64,000 nucleotides of DNA from an uncultured Verrucomicrobia subdivision 3 bacterium (GTDB lineage Bacteria > Verrucomicrobiota > Verrucomicrobiia > Limisphaerales > DASXHY01). Within the stretch, counting starts at the first letter, position 1; every line of letters begins with the position of its first letter. This document shows positions 16,780 through 26,112 of this stretch, piece after piece. The stretch covers positions 124,001 through 188,000 of the forward strand of contig CALBZA010000004.1 of NCBI GenBank assembly GCA_937890005.1, written 5' to 3'. Position numbers and translations under genes: made by a program. The notes beneath the pieces were generated by a model that saw nothing but the letters and a program-made list of their open reading frames with translations, searched no databases and was not told the origin of the DNA.

Positions 16780-18357
16780 TTATTTGGCTGAAGGGAACCG
16801 GCTGAAGAGCAGATCACTCACTTCTTTCGCCGCAGGAACTTTCATCCAGCCGGCTATGAACCAGTAGATCGCTGACGCTATTCCGCCGGGCACGAACACC
16901 GCGCCGATCCCAAACGCCAGCGATGGCAGTTCAACACGCGTTTCCCAAAGCCGGCTCAGGACAAACGTCACCGCTGCGGCAAAGCTGATGGCGACCAGCA
17001 GTGGAACGATCTGGGATTTCAGCGGCGAGAGCTCCAGCCGCCCCATCTTCTTTTTCAGCGCAAAGAGCAGCAACGCGACGTTCACTGCCGAGCTGACTGT
17101 GTTCGCCAGCCCCAAGCCGCCCTGCCGGAGAAATCCAACAAGCGCAACTGAAAGGATGAGGTTCAGGACGAGGCACACGATGCTGATCTTCATCGGGGTC
17201 TTCGTATCTCCCAGGGCGTAGAACGCCCGGGCCAGCACATTGACGATCGAATATGCGACGAGACTTCCGGCCAGACATCGAAGCGCGAATGCGGTGCCGA
17301 GAGTCGCGCTGTGATCGAATTTTCCGCGCTCGAACAACAGGCGAATGATCGGTTCCGCCAGCACGATAAGCAGCATCGACATCAGCAGGTTGACGAAAAT
17401 GAGATAACCGATGCCGTGGCGCAGCGTGGATCTGAACTCGCCGTAATTCTTGTCAGCCGCCAGTCCCGCCAATGTCGGCAAGAGAAAAGTGGCGAGCGAA
17501 ATGCCGAACACGCCCTGCGGCAATTCCATCAGGCGAACCGCGTAATTGAAGGGAGCGATCAGCGGTGCTTCTGGGCGATCGAGCACCAATCCGAGACCCT
17601 GGATCAGCGCGACATTGATTTGAAACGCCGCGACGCCGAGCGTTCCCGGAATCATCTGCCTGACCACCCGTTGCACGACTGGATTTCCCCACGGCTTCAC
17701 CCATTGATATCGAAATCCATCGCGCCACAACGTCGGCACCTGGAACACCGCCTGTGCGAAGCCCGCTACGAGCACGCCGATGGCGAGCGCGAAAATTTGT
17801 TCGTGCAGCACGGGCTCGTTTCCCCAGCGGGGTGCCAGCCAGAGAACCGACGCGATCATCACCACGTTCAGCATCGTTGCGCCCATTGCGGGAATGAAAA
17901 AGTGTCCGCGCGCGTTCAACATTCCCATGAAGGCCGCCGCGATGCAGACCAGGAGCATGTAGGGAAACATCCAGCGCAGAAGCCGCAGCATCAGTTCTGT
18001 CTGAGCGGAAAACTCGTGGATGTTCAGGGCGATTGTGATGCCGATCATCACCAGCGCGATGATCACGGATGCTGCGATGATGAGTCCTGAAATTACTGCG
18101 TTCGCGGCGTGCCACATTTCCTTCTCGCCGGCGGCTTTCTCCGTCTCCTTGAAAATGGGAATGAACGCTGCGGTGAGAGCGCCTTCACCGAGGAGGCGTC
18201 GGAACAAGTTGGGGATGGTGAATGCGACCTGAAACGCCGCCGCGACCCAGTTGGCGCCCATGAAGTTCGCGTAAACCATCTCGCGAACCATTCCGAGCAC
18301 CCGGCTCGTCAACGTGGCTCCGGCCATCGCGCCGGACGATTTCAACATTCTGGACAC
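16780..18357 (-). CDS. murJ: Lipid II flippase MurJ
   Basis: Moves lipid II across the inner membrane for peptidoglycan synthesis (MOP superfamily, MurJ/MviN). 525 aa with about 14 hydrophobic helices, the family size. The MviN N-terminal signature is present: GAMAGATLTSRVLGMVREMV, followed by FTIPNLFRRLLGEGALTAAF. The conserved RAFYALGDTKTPMKIS segment lies near residue 375. Stand-alone on the minus strand. Confidence 0.95.
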   Translation of the reverse strand: MSRMLKSSGAMAGATLTSRVLGMVREMVYANFMGANWVAAAFQVAFTIPNLFRRLLGEGALTAAFIPIFKETEKAAGEKEMWHAANAVISGLIIAASVIIALVMIGITIALNIHEFSAQTELMLRLLRWMFPYMLLVCIAAAFMGMLNARGHFFIPAMGATMLNVVMIASVLWLAPRWGNEPVLHEQIFALAIGVLVAGFAQAVFQVPTLWRDGFRYQWVKPWGNPVVQRVVRQMIPGTLGVAAFQINVALIQGLGLVLDRPEAPLIAPFNYAVRLMELPQGVFGISLATFLLPTLAGLAADKNYGEFRSTLRHGIGYLIFVNLLMSMLLIVLAEPIIRLLFERGKFDHSATLGTAFALRCLAGSLVAYSIVNVLARAFYALGDTKTPMKISIVCLVLNLILSVALVGFLRQGGLGLANTVSSAVNVALLLFALKKKMGRLELSPLKSQIVPLLVAISFAAAVTFVLSRLWETRVELPSLAFGIGAVFVPGGIASAIYWFIAGWMKVPAAKEVSDLLFSRFPSAK

Positions 18358-18494
18358 CCGCGCAGGCTAGAATCGGAACGCCGTTCTAAAAAGTGGAAAG
18401 TGGCCGAAGTTCATCGGCATCTGAAATTTTTGTAGTCGCCGAGGTAACGAGGCGGAACCGTGGGGTACAAGTCCGCCTTCTCACGGCGATAGCT

Positions 18495-21359
18495 TTACAG
18501 CCATTCCCTGAGTTTTTCCTGATACTTGTTGTAAAGGAAACCGAGCACGAGGAGCACGATTCCCAGCGCCATGAAGCTCAGAATGCGGAAGATCGTTTCC
18601 AGTTTCCACACATCGAAGATCACCACGCGTCCCAGCGCGCCGGCCAGCACGATCAATCCGAGCCAGCGATACATTCGTTCGCGGAACATCATTCCAAAAA
18701 CGAACAATGCGAGCGCCAGCACGGACCAGCTGGCGGTGAGATAGAATCCACTCGCATTCAATCGCATCCATCGCGAGACAAACAGCCATAGACTCAACCC
18801 GCCAATGATGATCACTGCGCTTTGAACCGCGGATTCGACCTGGAAACGATTGGGGAATCGTTTTGCAATCCGTTGTTGGGCGAGGAAGACCGCTATTGCC
18901 AGAAGGTTCAGCCACGTCACTCGATCCGCCGATTGAACTGGCCACCAGAAACATGCGAGTCCAACCGTCCAGTAAAGTGCGCTCAAGAGCAACACCTCGC
19001 GCCACGTCTTCCAACCCGAAAGCAGGAACAGTCCGAGTCCGAGAACACCGTACGCCCAAATTCTGTCCCTGGCCGGGACGTATTCATAAACGAACCAAAG
19101 CAGCATCAACGCCGCTGCCCAGCGATACACCATCGCGAGCTGAAGTAACGGTTCGCGGACTGTTTCGCCTTTGGCCGGATTCCGCGCGAACCAGAATCCG
19201 GTTCCGAGCGAAATCGCCAGCAATCCAACAAGCGGAGCCATCGCCAGCCACCATTCAGGCGCTTCATGCGTGATTTGAACCAGCCAGTGAACCACGCTCG
19301 CGGCCGTCAGAATCTGCCCGGCCGCTGCAATCCACCAGGCGCGTGTTGCGACGCCATAAATCGTCACACCCATCGCGAGCGCTGCGATGATCGCCAGCCA
19401 GGTTCCAGGAACGAACTCAGGCCGCAGCCAGAAATACAGAACGGCCACAACTCCCAGACCGTACAAGCCCTGCCAGACGTTTCCCTGCGTTTTGCTCGCG
19501 ACAATCGTCCGCTGCCGTTGCCACCAATGGCTCAGCGCTACTGTGATCGCTATCAGCGCGGCCGAGTTCCACCACGGCGCAGCATCGTTTTCCGAAAGTC
19601 GGATCAGCCAGACTGCATGGGCGATCAGAAGATATCCCTGGCTCAACACCACGAGTTCGCGAAGCCGAAGCAGATAGAGCGACGCTGTAAAAGCCATTGC
19701 TTCGACCGCGAGCGCCAGCGGCAAGTTGACGGCTTCGACATTGTAGGCCGTCGCCGCAAACCCGCTGATCAACGCCAGCAGAGAGAAGAATGCCGGGACA
19801 GGTCTAATCAGCGTTGCGGTTTTTGGCTCCTTTCGCGCGGACCAGAACGCGTTGAAGAGCATCATCGTTCCGAGAGCCATTTCGAACAGCATTGTTCGCC
19901 AGTCGTCTCGAACCAGTCCATCGATTCCCCAACCCGTGGCCAGAGCACCGCTGAGATACGAGCCGATCAGCAGAATTGGATTTTTTCGCGCCGTGCCGAG
20001 CGTGAACAGAACCACGCTTTCGGCTCCGAGGAGCAGAGCGAGGTGAAGCCCGGCAAACTTGCTGATGATTCCCACAGTAACGAGCAGAAGGCCCTGCGTG
20101 AGATAACTGTTTTTCACCAGCGGCTCGTTCGGGAGGAATCGGCGTGCCGCTTCGGTCAGTGCCAGGAGCGTTGTTCCGTAAATCAAAGAAAATTTCCAGA
20201 ACCCGCCGGTGTTCACCTGGAGCATCGTCAAAAGAAACAGGCTGAAAAACGCGCCGTTGTTGAATGTGAGAAAGGCTGCCTTGCCCGGAGCTTTCAGACG
20301 ATCTCCGCGTGACAGGAACACCGCCGCCGCGAACAAGATCCAGTAGCTCACGAGAAAGAATGCGCCGAACCATAATCCTTCTCCCGGCGTCGCCCATCGC
20401 CAGCCTTCGCCGTCAAAGAACCGCCAGAACGCGTAACTTCCATACGTGGCGATCAGGCTCGCGGTTGAAAGCACCGCCCAACGATTCCGCACGAGGAAAA
20501 ACACCGCAGCGGTCGTGAGGATCAGGTTGGAATAAAGCGTAAACGCGCCGACTCGCGTGATGACCGATGTGTAATACGCCAGCGCCACGGCAAACAGCGC
20601 GAGCACCTCCGATTTCCGGCGATCGGCAATCCAGACGATGAACGCCGCCCAGCCGAGGAGCAGCGCGCCGTCGAGAATCGCACTCTCGATGATCCGAAGA
20701 TTCGGAATGTGATGCGCGGCGTAGGTGGTGAAATAGACTGCCGCCAGTCCTCCGGCAAACAACACCTGGGCGTAGTTGCGCAGCGATTCCTTTGCAGCCT
20801 TGCGCTGCCACCAGGCGCCGAATCCGAGCAAGGCCGCGCTCGCGACATAGAGCAGCGAAATCTTTCCGGCCGGACCGAGTTTTCCGATGAAATTTTGATA
20901 AGCGAAGTTCGCGAAGAAAACCAATCCGGTCAGCAGCATCACGATTCCGACACGCACCAGCCAGTACGTTCCCAGTCGCATTTCAAACGACCGCTTTTCG
21001 TCGGTCTTCACCTCTTTGACGCGCGCGGTTTCGGCAGAGTCCGCGCTGGAGAAAGGTGAAACTGGAACGAGCGGTTCCGCTCGTGGTGGTTTGGGTGGTT
21101 CGATCGGTCTGCTGGGTTCCGCCGGTTTGGTTGCCGGAATGATTGGCGGAATTGGAGGTGGAACGGCTCGTTGAACTGGAACGGGCGCCCGTTTCTCAGC
21201 AGGCACCGGCTGTGCCGGCGCTGTCGTTGACGCGGACGGCGACTGGAGCATTTCGAACTCGAATCGCCGCAGCTGTTTGCTGAGTGATGCGAGTTCCTGC
21301 TCCAGTTGAGCCTGTTTGCGCTTCAACTCCTCGAATTCTGCACGCGTCTGCTCGTTCAT
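18495..21359 (-). CDS. DUF2339 large polytopic membrane protein
   Basis: 954 aa. The N terminus is a coiled coil (EFEELKRKQAQLEQELASL, residues about 8-32), then a Pro-rich linker (about 48-105), then more than 20 hydrophobic helices. The segment RLGTYWLVRVGIVMLLTGLV begins the DUF2339 domain. The family's function is unknown; the helix pattern has been compared with membrane glycosyltransferases or flippases, but no catalytic motif is evident. Monocistronic, divergent from the PDZ protease gene by 128 bp. Confidence 0.85.
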   Translation of the reverse strand: MNEQTRAEFEELKRKQAQLEQELASLSKQLRRFEFEMLQSPSASTTAPAQPVPAEKRAPVPVQRAVPPPIPPIIPATKPAEPSRPIEPPKPPRAEPLVPVSPFSSADSAETARVKEVKTDEKRSFEMRLGTYWLVRVGIVMLLTGLVFFANFAYQNFIGKLGPAGKISLLYVASAALLGFGAWWQRKAAKESLRNYAQVLFAGGLAAVYFTTYAAHHIPNLRIIESAILDGALLLGWAAFIVWIADRRKSEVLALFAVALAYYTSVITRVGAFTLYSNLILTTAAVFFLVRNRWAVLSTASLIATYGSYAFWRFFDGEGWRWATPGEGLWFGAFFLVSYWILFAAAVFLSRGDRLKAPGKAAFLTFNNGAFFSLFLLTMLQVNTGGFWKFSLIYGTTLLALTEAARRFLPNEPLVKNSYLTQGLLLVTVGIISKFAGLHLALLLGAESVVLFTLGTARKNPILLIGSYLSGALATGWGIDGLVRDDWRTMLFEMALGTMMLFNAFWSARKEPKTATLIRPVPAFFSLLALISGFAATAYNVEAVNLPLALAVEAMAFTASLYLLRLRELVVLSQGYLLIAHAVWLIRLSENDAAPWWNSAALIAITVALSHWWQRQRTIVASKTQGNVWQGLYGLGVVAVLYFWLRPEFVPGTWLAIIAALAMGVTIYGVATRAWWIAAAGQILTAASVVHWLVQITHEAPEWWLAMAPLVGLLAISLGTGFWFARNPAKGETVREPLLQLAMVYRWAAALMLLWFVYEYVPARDRIWAYGVLGLGLFLLSGWKTWREVLLLSALYWTVGLACFWWPVQSADRVTWLNLLAIAVFLAQQRIAKRFPNRFQVESAVQSAVIIIGGLSLWLFVSRWMRLNASGFYLTASWSVLALALFVFGMMFRERMYRWLGLIVLAGALGRVVIFDVWKLETIFRILSFMALGIVLLVLGFLYNKYQEKLREWL

Positions 21360-21487
21360 GATATTGCTCGAAGCTGACGAACCGCCGATGCGCCGAAGCT
21401 AAGTCCGCGCGCCCCTCCTTTCCAGCGCAAAGCGCACCCGAACCACTCCAAGCTTGCAACCCGGGTCCTATGCTCTAAATAACTCGC

Positions 21488-23542
21488 ATGCTCCGAGTTG
21501 ATTCCCTCCGTGTTGTTCACACCCTCGTTGTTCTGCTCACGTTGCTCTGCTGCGCCCCGGCTATTTCTGCTCCGAGACAGAGTGATGTTTCGGCGGCCAC
21601 GCAGGCGCAGATCGACAAGGCGATTGAAAAGGTTCGTCCGGCTCTGGTGCGCATTCGCGTCGTCTCGGCCGACTACGAAGGTGGCCGTGAGGTCAAAGGA
21701 CAAGGAGTGGGCAGCGGCGCGATCATTTCAGAAGACGGCTACATCATCACCAATCATCACGTCGCCGGTCACGCGAGGCGGATGTTCTGCACGTTGTGGA
21801 ACCGTGAGGAGATCGAAGCTGATCTCATTGGCACCGATCCGCTGACCGACATTTCCATCATCAAGCTGCGCCCGGAAAAACCGCGTAAGTTCAAGTTCGT
21901 CACATTCGGCGATTCCGATGCCATTCGTGTCGGCGATTCCGTCCTCGCCATGGGCAGCCCACGCGCGCTTTCGCAATCGGTCACGCTCGGAATCATCAGC
22001 AACACCGAGATGGTGATTCCGCGCTTCTGGGGTTCGCGCTCGCAGCTGCAGCTCGATGGCGAAAACGTGGGCGGTCTCGTCCGATGGATTGCGCACGATG
22101 CAGCGATCTACGGCGGCAATTCCGGCGGTCCGCTGGTGAATCTCAAAGGGGACATCATTGGAATCAATGAAATCAGCTACGGTCTGAGCGGTGCGATTCC
22201 AGGGAATCTTGCGCAGAGTGTCGCAAAGGAATTGATCGCAAAAGGAAAGGTGCAGCGGAGCTGGCTTGGGCTGGACGTTCAGCCGCTGTTCAAGCGCAGC
22301 ACTGAGGAACGCGGCATTCTCGTCAGCGGCGTTCTTGACGATTCTCCAGCCAGCCGCGCCGGACTTCGCGCCGGTGACATTCTCCTTCAGCTCAACGGTG
22401 AGGAAACCAACGTCCGTTTCGACGAACAGATGCCGGAGTTCATGAAACTCAGCACAAGCCTGCCGCTCGGAAAAGAGGTGCCGGTTCGATTCAGTCGCGA
22501 CGGCAAGGAAATGAAGGCCGTGATCGTTCCGGTCGAGCGCGGTGAAATTTATCCCAAGGAACGTGAGCTCAAAGACTGGGGCATCACGGTTCGCAACATC
22601 TCCGCGTTGGCAGCGCGTGAAATGAAACGGGAAAATCGCGACGGCGTCATGGTAACTTCCGTCCGCCCGGGCGGTCCGGCCGGCGAAGCCAAACCCTCGA
22701 TCGATTCGCGGGACATCATTGTGGAAGTGAACGGCAAGCCGGTGAAATCGGTTGAAGAACTGGTCGAACTGACGACGAATCTCACGGCGGGAAAAACCGA
22801 CCGGATTCCAGTGATCACGACCTTCGAACGTCGGGCGGCACGTTATCTCGCCGTTGTGCGAATTGGTATTCAGGAGCTGAAGGATCCGGGGCTCGAAGTC
22901 ACCAAGGCGTGGTTGCCGATCGAAACGCAGGTGATCAGCCGCGAGATCGCACGGCAACTCGGTCAGCCGACGTTGCGCGGATTTTATGTCACGCGGGTTT
23001 ATTCCGGCAGCACTGCCGAGAAGGCTGGCTTGCAGGCTGGTGATTTCATCACCGCGGTCGATGGCGAGAACCTGACTGCGACGGGCGCCGAGCACGAGGA
23101 CGAACTGCGCACGTTGATCCGCCAATACGACATTGGCAAAACGGTTGAACTCAGCGTGCTTCGCAACCTGACCAGAACGAACCTCACCGTGGAACTCGCC
23201 CGATCGCCCCGGTTGCAGCGCGAAATGAAGAAGTATCGCAACGAGGATTTCGAGTTTACCGTGCGCGACGTTTCCTTCTTCGATGCCGCGCAGGAACAAT
23301 GGGAAACCAACCAGTCCGGGGCCCTTGTCGAAGACGTTCGTTCTGGAAGCTGGGCGGAGCTTGGATCACTTTACGTCGGCGACCTGATCCTTGAGATCGA
23401 TGGAAAAGAGATTGTGAACGTGGAATCGGTGCGGCGCGAAATGGAAGCATTGGCTGCAGCAAAGAAAACTGTGGTGATCATGAAGGTGAGAAGGGGAATT
23501 CACACGCTCTATCTGGAGATGGAGCCAAACTGGAAAAGTTGA
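21488..23542 (+). CDS. HtrA/DegP-like serine protease with multiple PDZ domains
   Basis: 684-aa periplasmic protease. Signal peptide 1-28. Trypsin-like domain about 45-260 with an intact catalytic triad: His91 (TNHHVAGH), Asp121 (PLTDISII) and Ser212 (GGNSGGP). About four PDZ-like repeats follow, recognised by ASRAGLRAGDILLQLNG, SIDSRDIIVEVNGKPV, AEKAGLQAGDFITAVDG and LGSLYVGDLILEIDGKEI. DegP has only two PDZ domains, so this is an extended form. It probably handles misfolded envelope proteins. The next gene, 10 bp downstream, encodes a degenerate trypsin-fold protein. Confidence 0.9.
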   Translation: MLRVDSLRVVHTLVVLLTLLCCAPAISAPRQSDVSAATQAQIDKAIEKVRPALVRIRVVSADYEGGREVKGQGVGSGAIISEDGYIITNHHVAGHARRMFCTLWNREEIEADLIGTDPLTDISIIKLRPEKPRKFKFVTFGDSDAIRVGDSVLAMGSPRALSQSVTLGIISNTEMVIPRFWGSRSQLQLDGENVGGLVRWIAHDAAIYGGNSGGPLVNLKGDIIGINEISYGLSGAIPGNLAQSVAKELIAKGKVQRSWLGLDVQPLFKRSTEERGILVSGVLDDSPASRAGLRAGDILLQLNGEETNVRFDEQMPEFMKLSTSLPLGKEVPVRFSRDGKEMKAVIVPVERGEIYPKERELKDWGITVRNISALAAREMKRENRDGVMVTSVRPGGPAGEAKPSIDSRDIIVEVNGKPVKSVEELVELTTNLTAGKTDRIPVITTFERRAARYLAVVRIGIQELKDPGLEVTKAWLPIETQVISREIARQLGQPTLRGFYVTRVYSGSTAEKAGLQAGDFITAVDGENLTATGAEHEDELRTLIRQYDIGKTVELSVLRNLTRTNLTVELARSPRLQREMKKYRNEDFEFTVRDVSFFDAAQEQWETNQSGALVEDVRSGSWAELGSLYVGDLILEIDGKEIVNVESVRREMEALAAAKKTVVIMKVRRGIHTLYLEMEPNWKS

Positions 23543-23552
23543 GGATTAATTT

Positions 23553-24383
23553 ATGAAGTCAAAACTATGTTGGATTGTTGCAGCAGCCTGTGCGCTCCTG
23601 GCGGCCGGCTCATTGAATGCCGTCGCGGATGAATTCGCCGAGAAAGGGCGCGAGATTCTGAAAAAGAACCAGCACGCGGTCGTGACCGTCCAGGTCGTCA
23701 TCAAGGCCACCAGCGGTGGCGGGCGCAGCAGCGAGAACCGGCAGGAAATCACCGGCACCGTCGTTGATCCTTCGGGACTGACCGTGCTCGCGCTGTCCTC
23801 GTGCGATCCCGCCGAGATGTATCGCCGCCTTTCCGAGGATTACAAGGTGGAGGTGGAAGTCAGCGACGTGAAGATTCTGACTGAGGACGGCTCTGAATTG
23901 CCGGCGGAGATTGTTCTCCGGGACAAGGACCTCGACCTTGCGTTCATTCGACCGAAAAGCAAACCGGCAAAGCCGATGACCTTTGTCGATCTCGGCCAGT
24001 CGGGAACCGCCCAGCAGCTCGATCAGGTCCTGACTTTGAACCGGCTCAACAAAGCCGCCAGCCGTGCTTACGCCGGATCGGCGGAGCGGATTGCCGCTGT
24101 GATTCAGAGGCCGAAGACATTTTACATTCCGGACAGCAACATGAGTTCAACGACGCTCGGTTCGCCGGCATTTCTGCTCAATGGCAAGGTGGTTGGAATC
24201 TTCGTGATGCGTGCCGTCAGCGGCGCTGGAAGCTCGGCCAATCTTCGTCAGAACCTGACCTCGATTCTCCTGCCGGCGGAAGACATTCTGAAAGCCGCGA
24301 AACAGGCACCCGAGGCGAAAGGGGAGGAAGAAAAGAAGGAATCCTCCTCGACCGACAGCAGCAACGCTCCGGCGCCAAACTGA
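23553..24383 (+). CDS. Trypsin-fold pseudoprotease, secreted
   Basis: 276 aa with a signal peptide (MKSKLCWIVAAACALLAAGS). The fold follows the HtrA protease domain, but the catalytic residues are lost. The His loop reads GLTVLALSSCDP (no His). Asp remains in DLDLAFIRP. The Ser loop is TTLGSPAFLLNGKVVGI, where Leu202 sits at the serine position. The C terminus (about 250-276) is a charged Glu/Lys/Ser tail. It lies 10 bp after the PDZ protease and was probably co-transcribed with it, which suggests a regulatory or scaffold partner. Confidence 0.78.
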   Translation: MKSKLCWIVAAACALLAAGSLNAVADEFAEKGREILKKNQHAVVTVQVVIKATSGGGRSSENRQEITGTVVDPSGLTVLALSSCDPAEMYRRLSEDYKVEVEVSDVKILTEDGSELPAEIVLRDKDLDLAFIRPKSKPAKPMTFVDLGQSGTAQQLDQVLTLNRLNKAASRAYAGSAERIAAVIQRPKTFYIPDSNMSSTTLGSPAFLLNGKVVGIFVMRAVSGAGSSANLRQNLTSILLPAEDILKAAKQAPEAKGEEEKKESSSTDSSNAPAPN

Positions 24384-24409
24384 ATCGCAACAGTTCTCTT
24401 TCATAAACA

Positions 24410-24442
24410 CGAACGGCGGCCAGCTGGCCGCCGTTCGCTTTT
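24410..24442 (+). terminator. Rho-independent terminator of the protease operon
   Basis: A 28-base perfect palindrome (24410-24437; arms CGAACGGCGGCCAG and CTGGCCGCCGTTCG), followed by CTTTTC. It lies 27 bp after the pseudoprotease stop. It also faces the 3' end of convergent galK. Confidence 0.8.
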
Positions 24443-24455
24443 CAACAAAGGATTT

Positions 24456-25661
24456 TCAAGCCGCGCCGTCCACGATCTGGCAAACGATCGGAGTCATCTT
24501 GATTCCTGTCGCCGCTTCGTATTCACGCTTCATGAAATCGATGAACGCCTGGGCCTCGTGATACTTCACGAGGTTGATCGTCGCTCCACCGAATCCACCG
24601 CCGGTCAGGCGCGCGCCGAGAATGCCCGGCGCTTTGCGAGCCAGATCGACGAGCGTGTCGAGTTCCTTCGTGCTGTTCTTCAGGAAATCGCGCGAGCTTT
24701 CATGGCTTTGGAACATGTACTGGCCGAACTGTTGATGATCCCCGGCCTGCAGCGCCTTGGCGCCTGCGACAACACGGGCGATCTCGCTGGTGACATGCTT
24801 CGCGCATTCATACTCCCGCTGCATGAGCTTCGATTTGTTGGCTTCGACGTCTTTGAGTTCAACCGTGCGGAGGAACTTCGCGCCGAGTTTTTTCGCCGCA
24901 TTTTCGCAGTTCTGACGCAGCTCGTTGTATTCGCCGCCGACGAGTTCGTGTTTCACCATCGAATTGCAGACGATGATCGCTTCGCCCGGCATTGGCGGGT
25001 TCTCAACCGAGAGTGAGCGGCAATCAATGTCGATCACGCTCGAAGCTTTTCCGAACAGCGATGAGATCTGATCCAGAATGCCGCATTTGACGCCGACGAA
25101 CTGATTCTCTGCGGCCTGGCCGACTTTGGCGACCTCAAGCCGCTCGGCCGGCGTCGGGGGTGGCACCTCTCCATTCGCATCGCGTTGCGGTGGCGTTCCC
25201 AGTCCGGTGGCCGTCAGCGTGTAGGGATAAAGCTTGCGAACGATGAGCGCCGTTCCCACTTCGAGCGCCGCAGAACTGCTCATTCCGGCACCCATTGGAA
25301 TCGTCCCGTGAATGGCGGCGTTGAATCCGCTGAAATGCACGCCGCGTTGACGCAGCTGAAGCAGAACACCCTTCACATAGTTGGCCCACGGTGCGGCCGG
25401 ATTTTTCTCGATCTTGTCCACGCTGAACACTTCACGTTCAGGAAATGCGGAGGACGCCAGCTCGATCTTGCCGTCGGTGCGTGGAGAGGCGGCGAAAGTG
25501 ATGTATTTGTCCACAGCGAGAGCCATCACAAGCCCGTCGTTGTAGTCGGTGTGATTTCCGAGCAATTCCAATCGGCCGGGCGCGCGAACGATGTGGGTGG
25601 GCGTTTGATTGAAATGCTTTTTGAACAGTGCGGAAACCTCTTGAGTGTCAGTAGTAGCCAT
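24456..25661 (-). CDS. galK: Galactokinase (GalK)
   Basis: Phosphorylates galactose to galactose 1-phosphate (Leloir pathway). 401 aa, GHMP kinase family. The galactokinase signature is at about 29-43, GRLELLGNHTDYNDG. The ATP-binding motif PMGAGMSSSAALEV and the C-terminal GHMP motif LTGGGFGGATINL are present. The usual Glu of the GEHTD signature is Asn here (GNHTD), a variant I recall from other phyla and probably functional. galT is not adjacent; a UDP-sugar epimerase lies 30 kb away. Confidence 0.93.
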   Translation of the reverse strand: MATTDTQEVSALFKKHFNQTPTHIVRAPGRLELLGNHTDYNDGLVMALAVDKYITFAASPRTDGKIELASSAFPEREVFSVDKIEKNPAAPWANYVKGVLLQLRQRGVHFSGFNAAIHGTIPMGAGMSSSAALEVGTALIVRKLYPYTLTATGLGTPPQRDANGEVPPPTPAERLEVAKVGQAAENQFVGVKCGILDQISSLFGKASSVIDIDCRSLSVENPPMPGEAIIVCNSMVKHELVGGEYNELRQNCENAAKKLGAKFLRTVELKDVEANKSKLMQREYECAKHVTSEIARVVAGAKALQAGDHQQFGQYMFQSHESSRDFLKNSTKELDTLVDLARKAPGILGARLTGGGFGGATINLVKYHEAQAFIDFMKREYEAATGIKMTPIVCQIVDGAA

Positions 25662-25721
25662 TTTCGTAAGAGTAACCCGTCGGACGGGGCGGAGGCGTGT
25701 CTGCCGTACGCGTGCGCGAAG

Positions 25722-25997
25722 CTAAAGACGGTCGAACTTCCTGGCCAGCTTAAAATCCTTTTCGGTCAGGCCTTTGGCATCGTGCGTGGTGAGGGTCAGC
25801 GTGACTTTGTTCCAGCGGATGTCGATGTCGGGATGATGCCACTCCTTCTCCGCCACTTTCGCGAGTGCGTTGACGAATCGAATCGCCGCAGGGAAATCCT
25901 TGAACTCAAAGGTGCGGGTGATCGTTGACGCTTTCTTCTTCCATTCGGGAACGGAAGACAACGCACTTTTGATCTGGGTTGAATTGAGCTTGTCCAT
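25722..25997 (-). CDS. 4a-hydroxytetrahydrobiopterin dehydratase (pterin carbinolamine dehydratase)
   Basis: 91-aa PCD/DCoH-fold enzyme that dehydrates 4a-hydroxytetrahydropterin. The active-site motif EWHHPDIDIRWNKVTLTL is intact, followed by the conserved HDAKGLTEKD. No phenylalanine hydroxylase gene is present in the window. Stand-alone PCDs are often linked to molybdopterin or pterin recycling, which may matter given the molybdoenzymes at 43.6 and 50.6 kb, but that link is speculative. Confidence 0.92.
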   Translation of the reverse strand: MDKLNSTQIKSALSSVPEWKKKASTITRTFEFKDFPAAIRFVNALAKVAEKEWHHPDIDIRWNKVTLTLTTHDAKGLTEKDFKLARKFDRL

Positions 25998-26055
25998 GAC
26001 AAACCTGTGGCACAGGAACCACGGAAAATCACCAACGAGTTTTCAACGGAATACA

Positions 26056-26092
26056 CAAAAACGGCGGTGACGTTTTTCGCCACCGCCGTTTG
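26056..26092 (-). terminator. Rho-independent terminator of the aldolase gene
   Basis: Arms AAACGGCGGTG (26059-26069) and CACCGCCGTTT (26081-26091) form an 11-bp stem. On the minus strand the hairpin is followed by a T-run (TTTTTGTG). It lies about 20 bp after the aldolase stop. Confidence 0.75.
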
Positions 26093-26112
26093 CGAAAGAG
26101 GATTTTATTCTC

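Noticed and set aside
19266..20312. 348-codon open frame antisense to the DUF2339 gene
   Set aside because: Rich in Arg, His and Gln with no hydrophobic core; typical antisense of a membrane-protein gene.
21728..23299. 523-codon open frame antisense to the PDZ protease
   Set aside because: The protease on the opposite strand has an intact catalytic triad and PDZ motifs; the antisense frame is a by-product of its codon usage.
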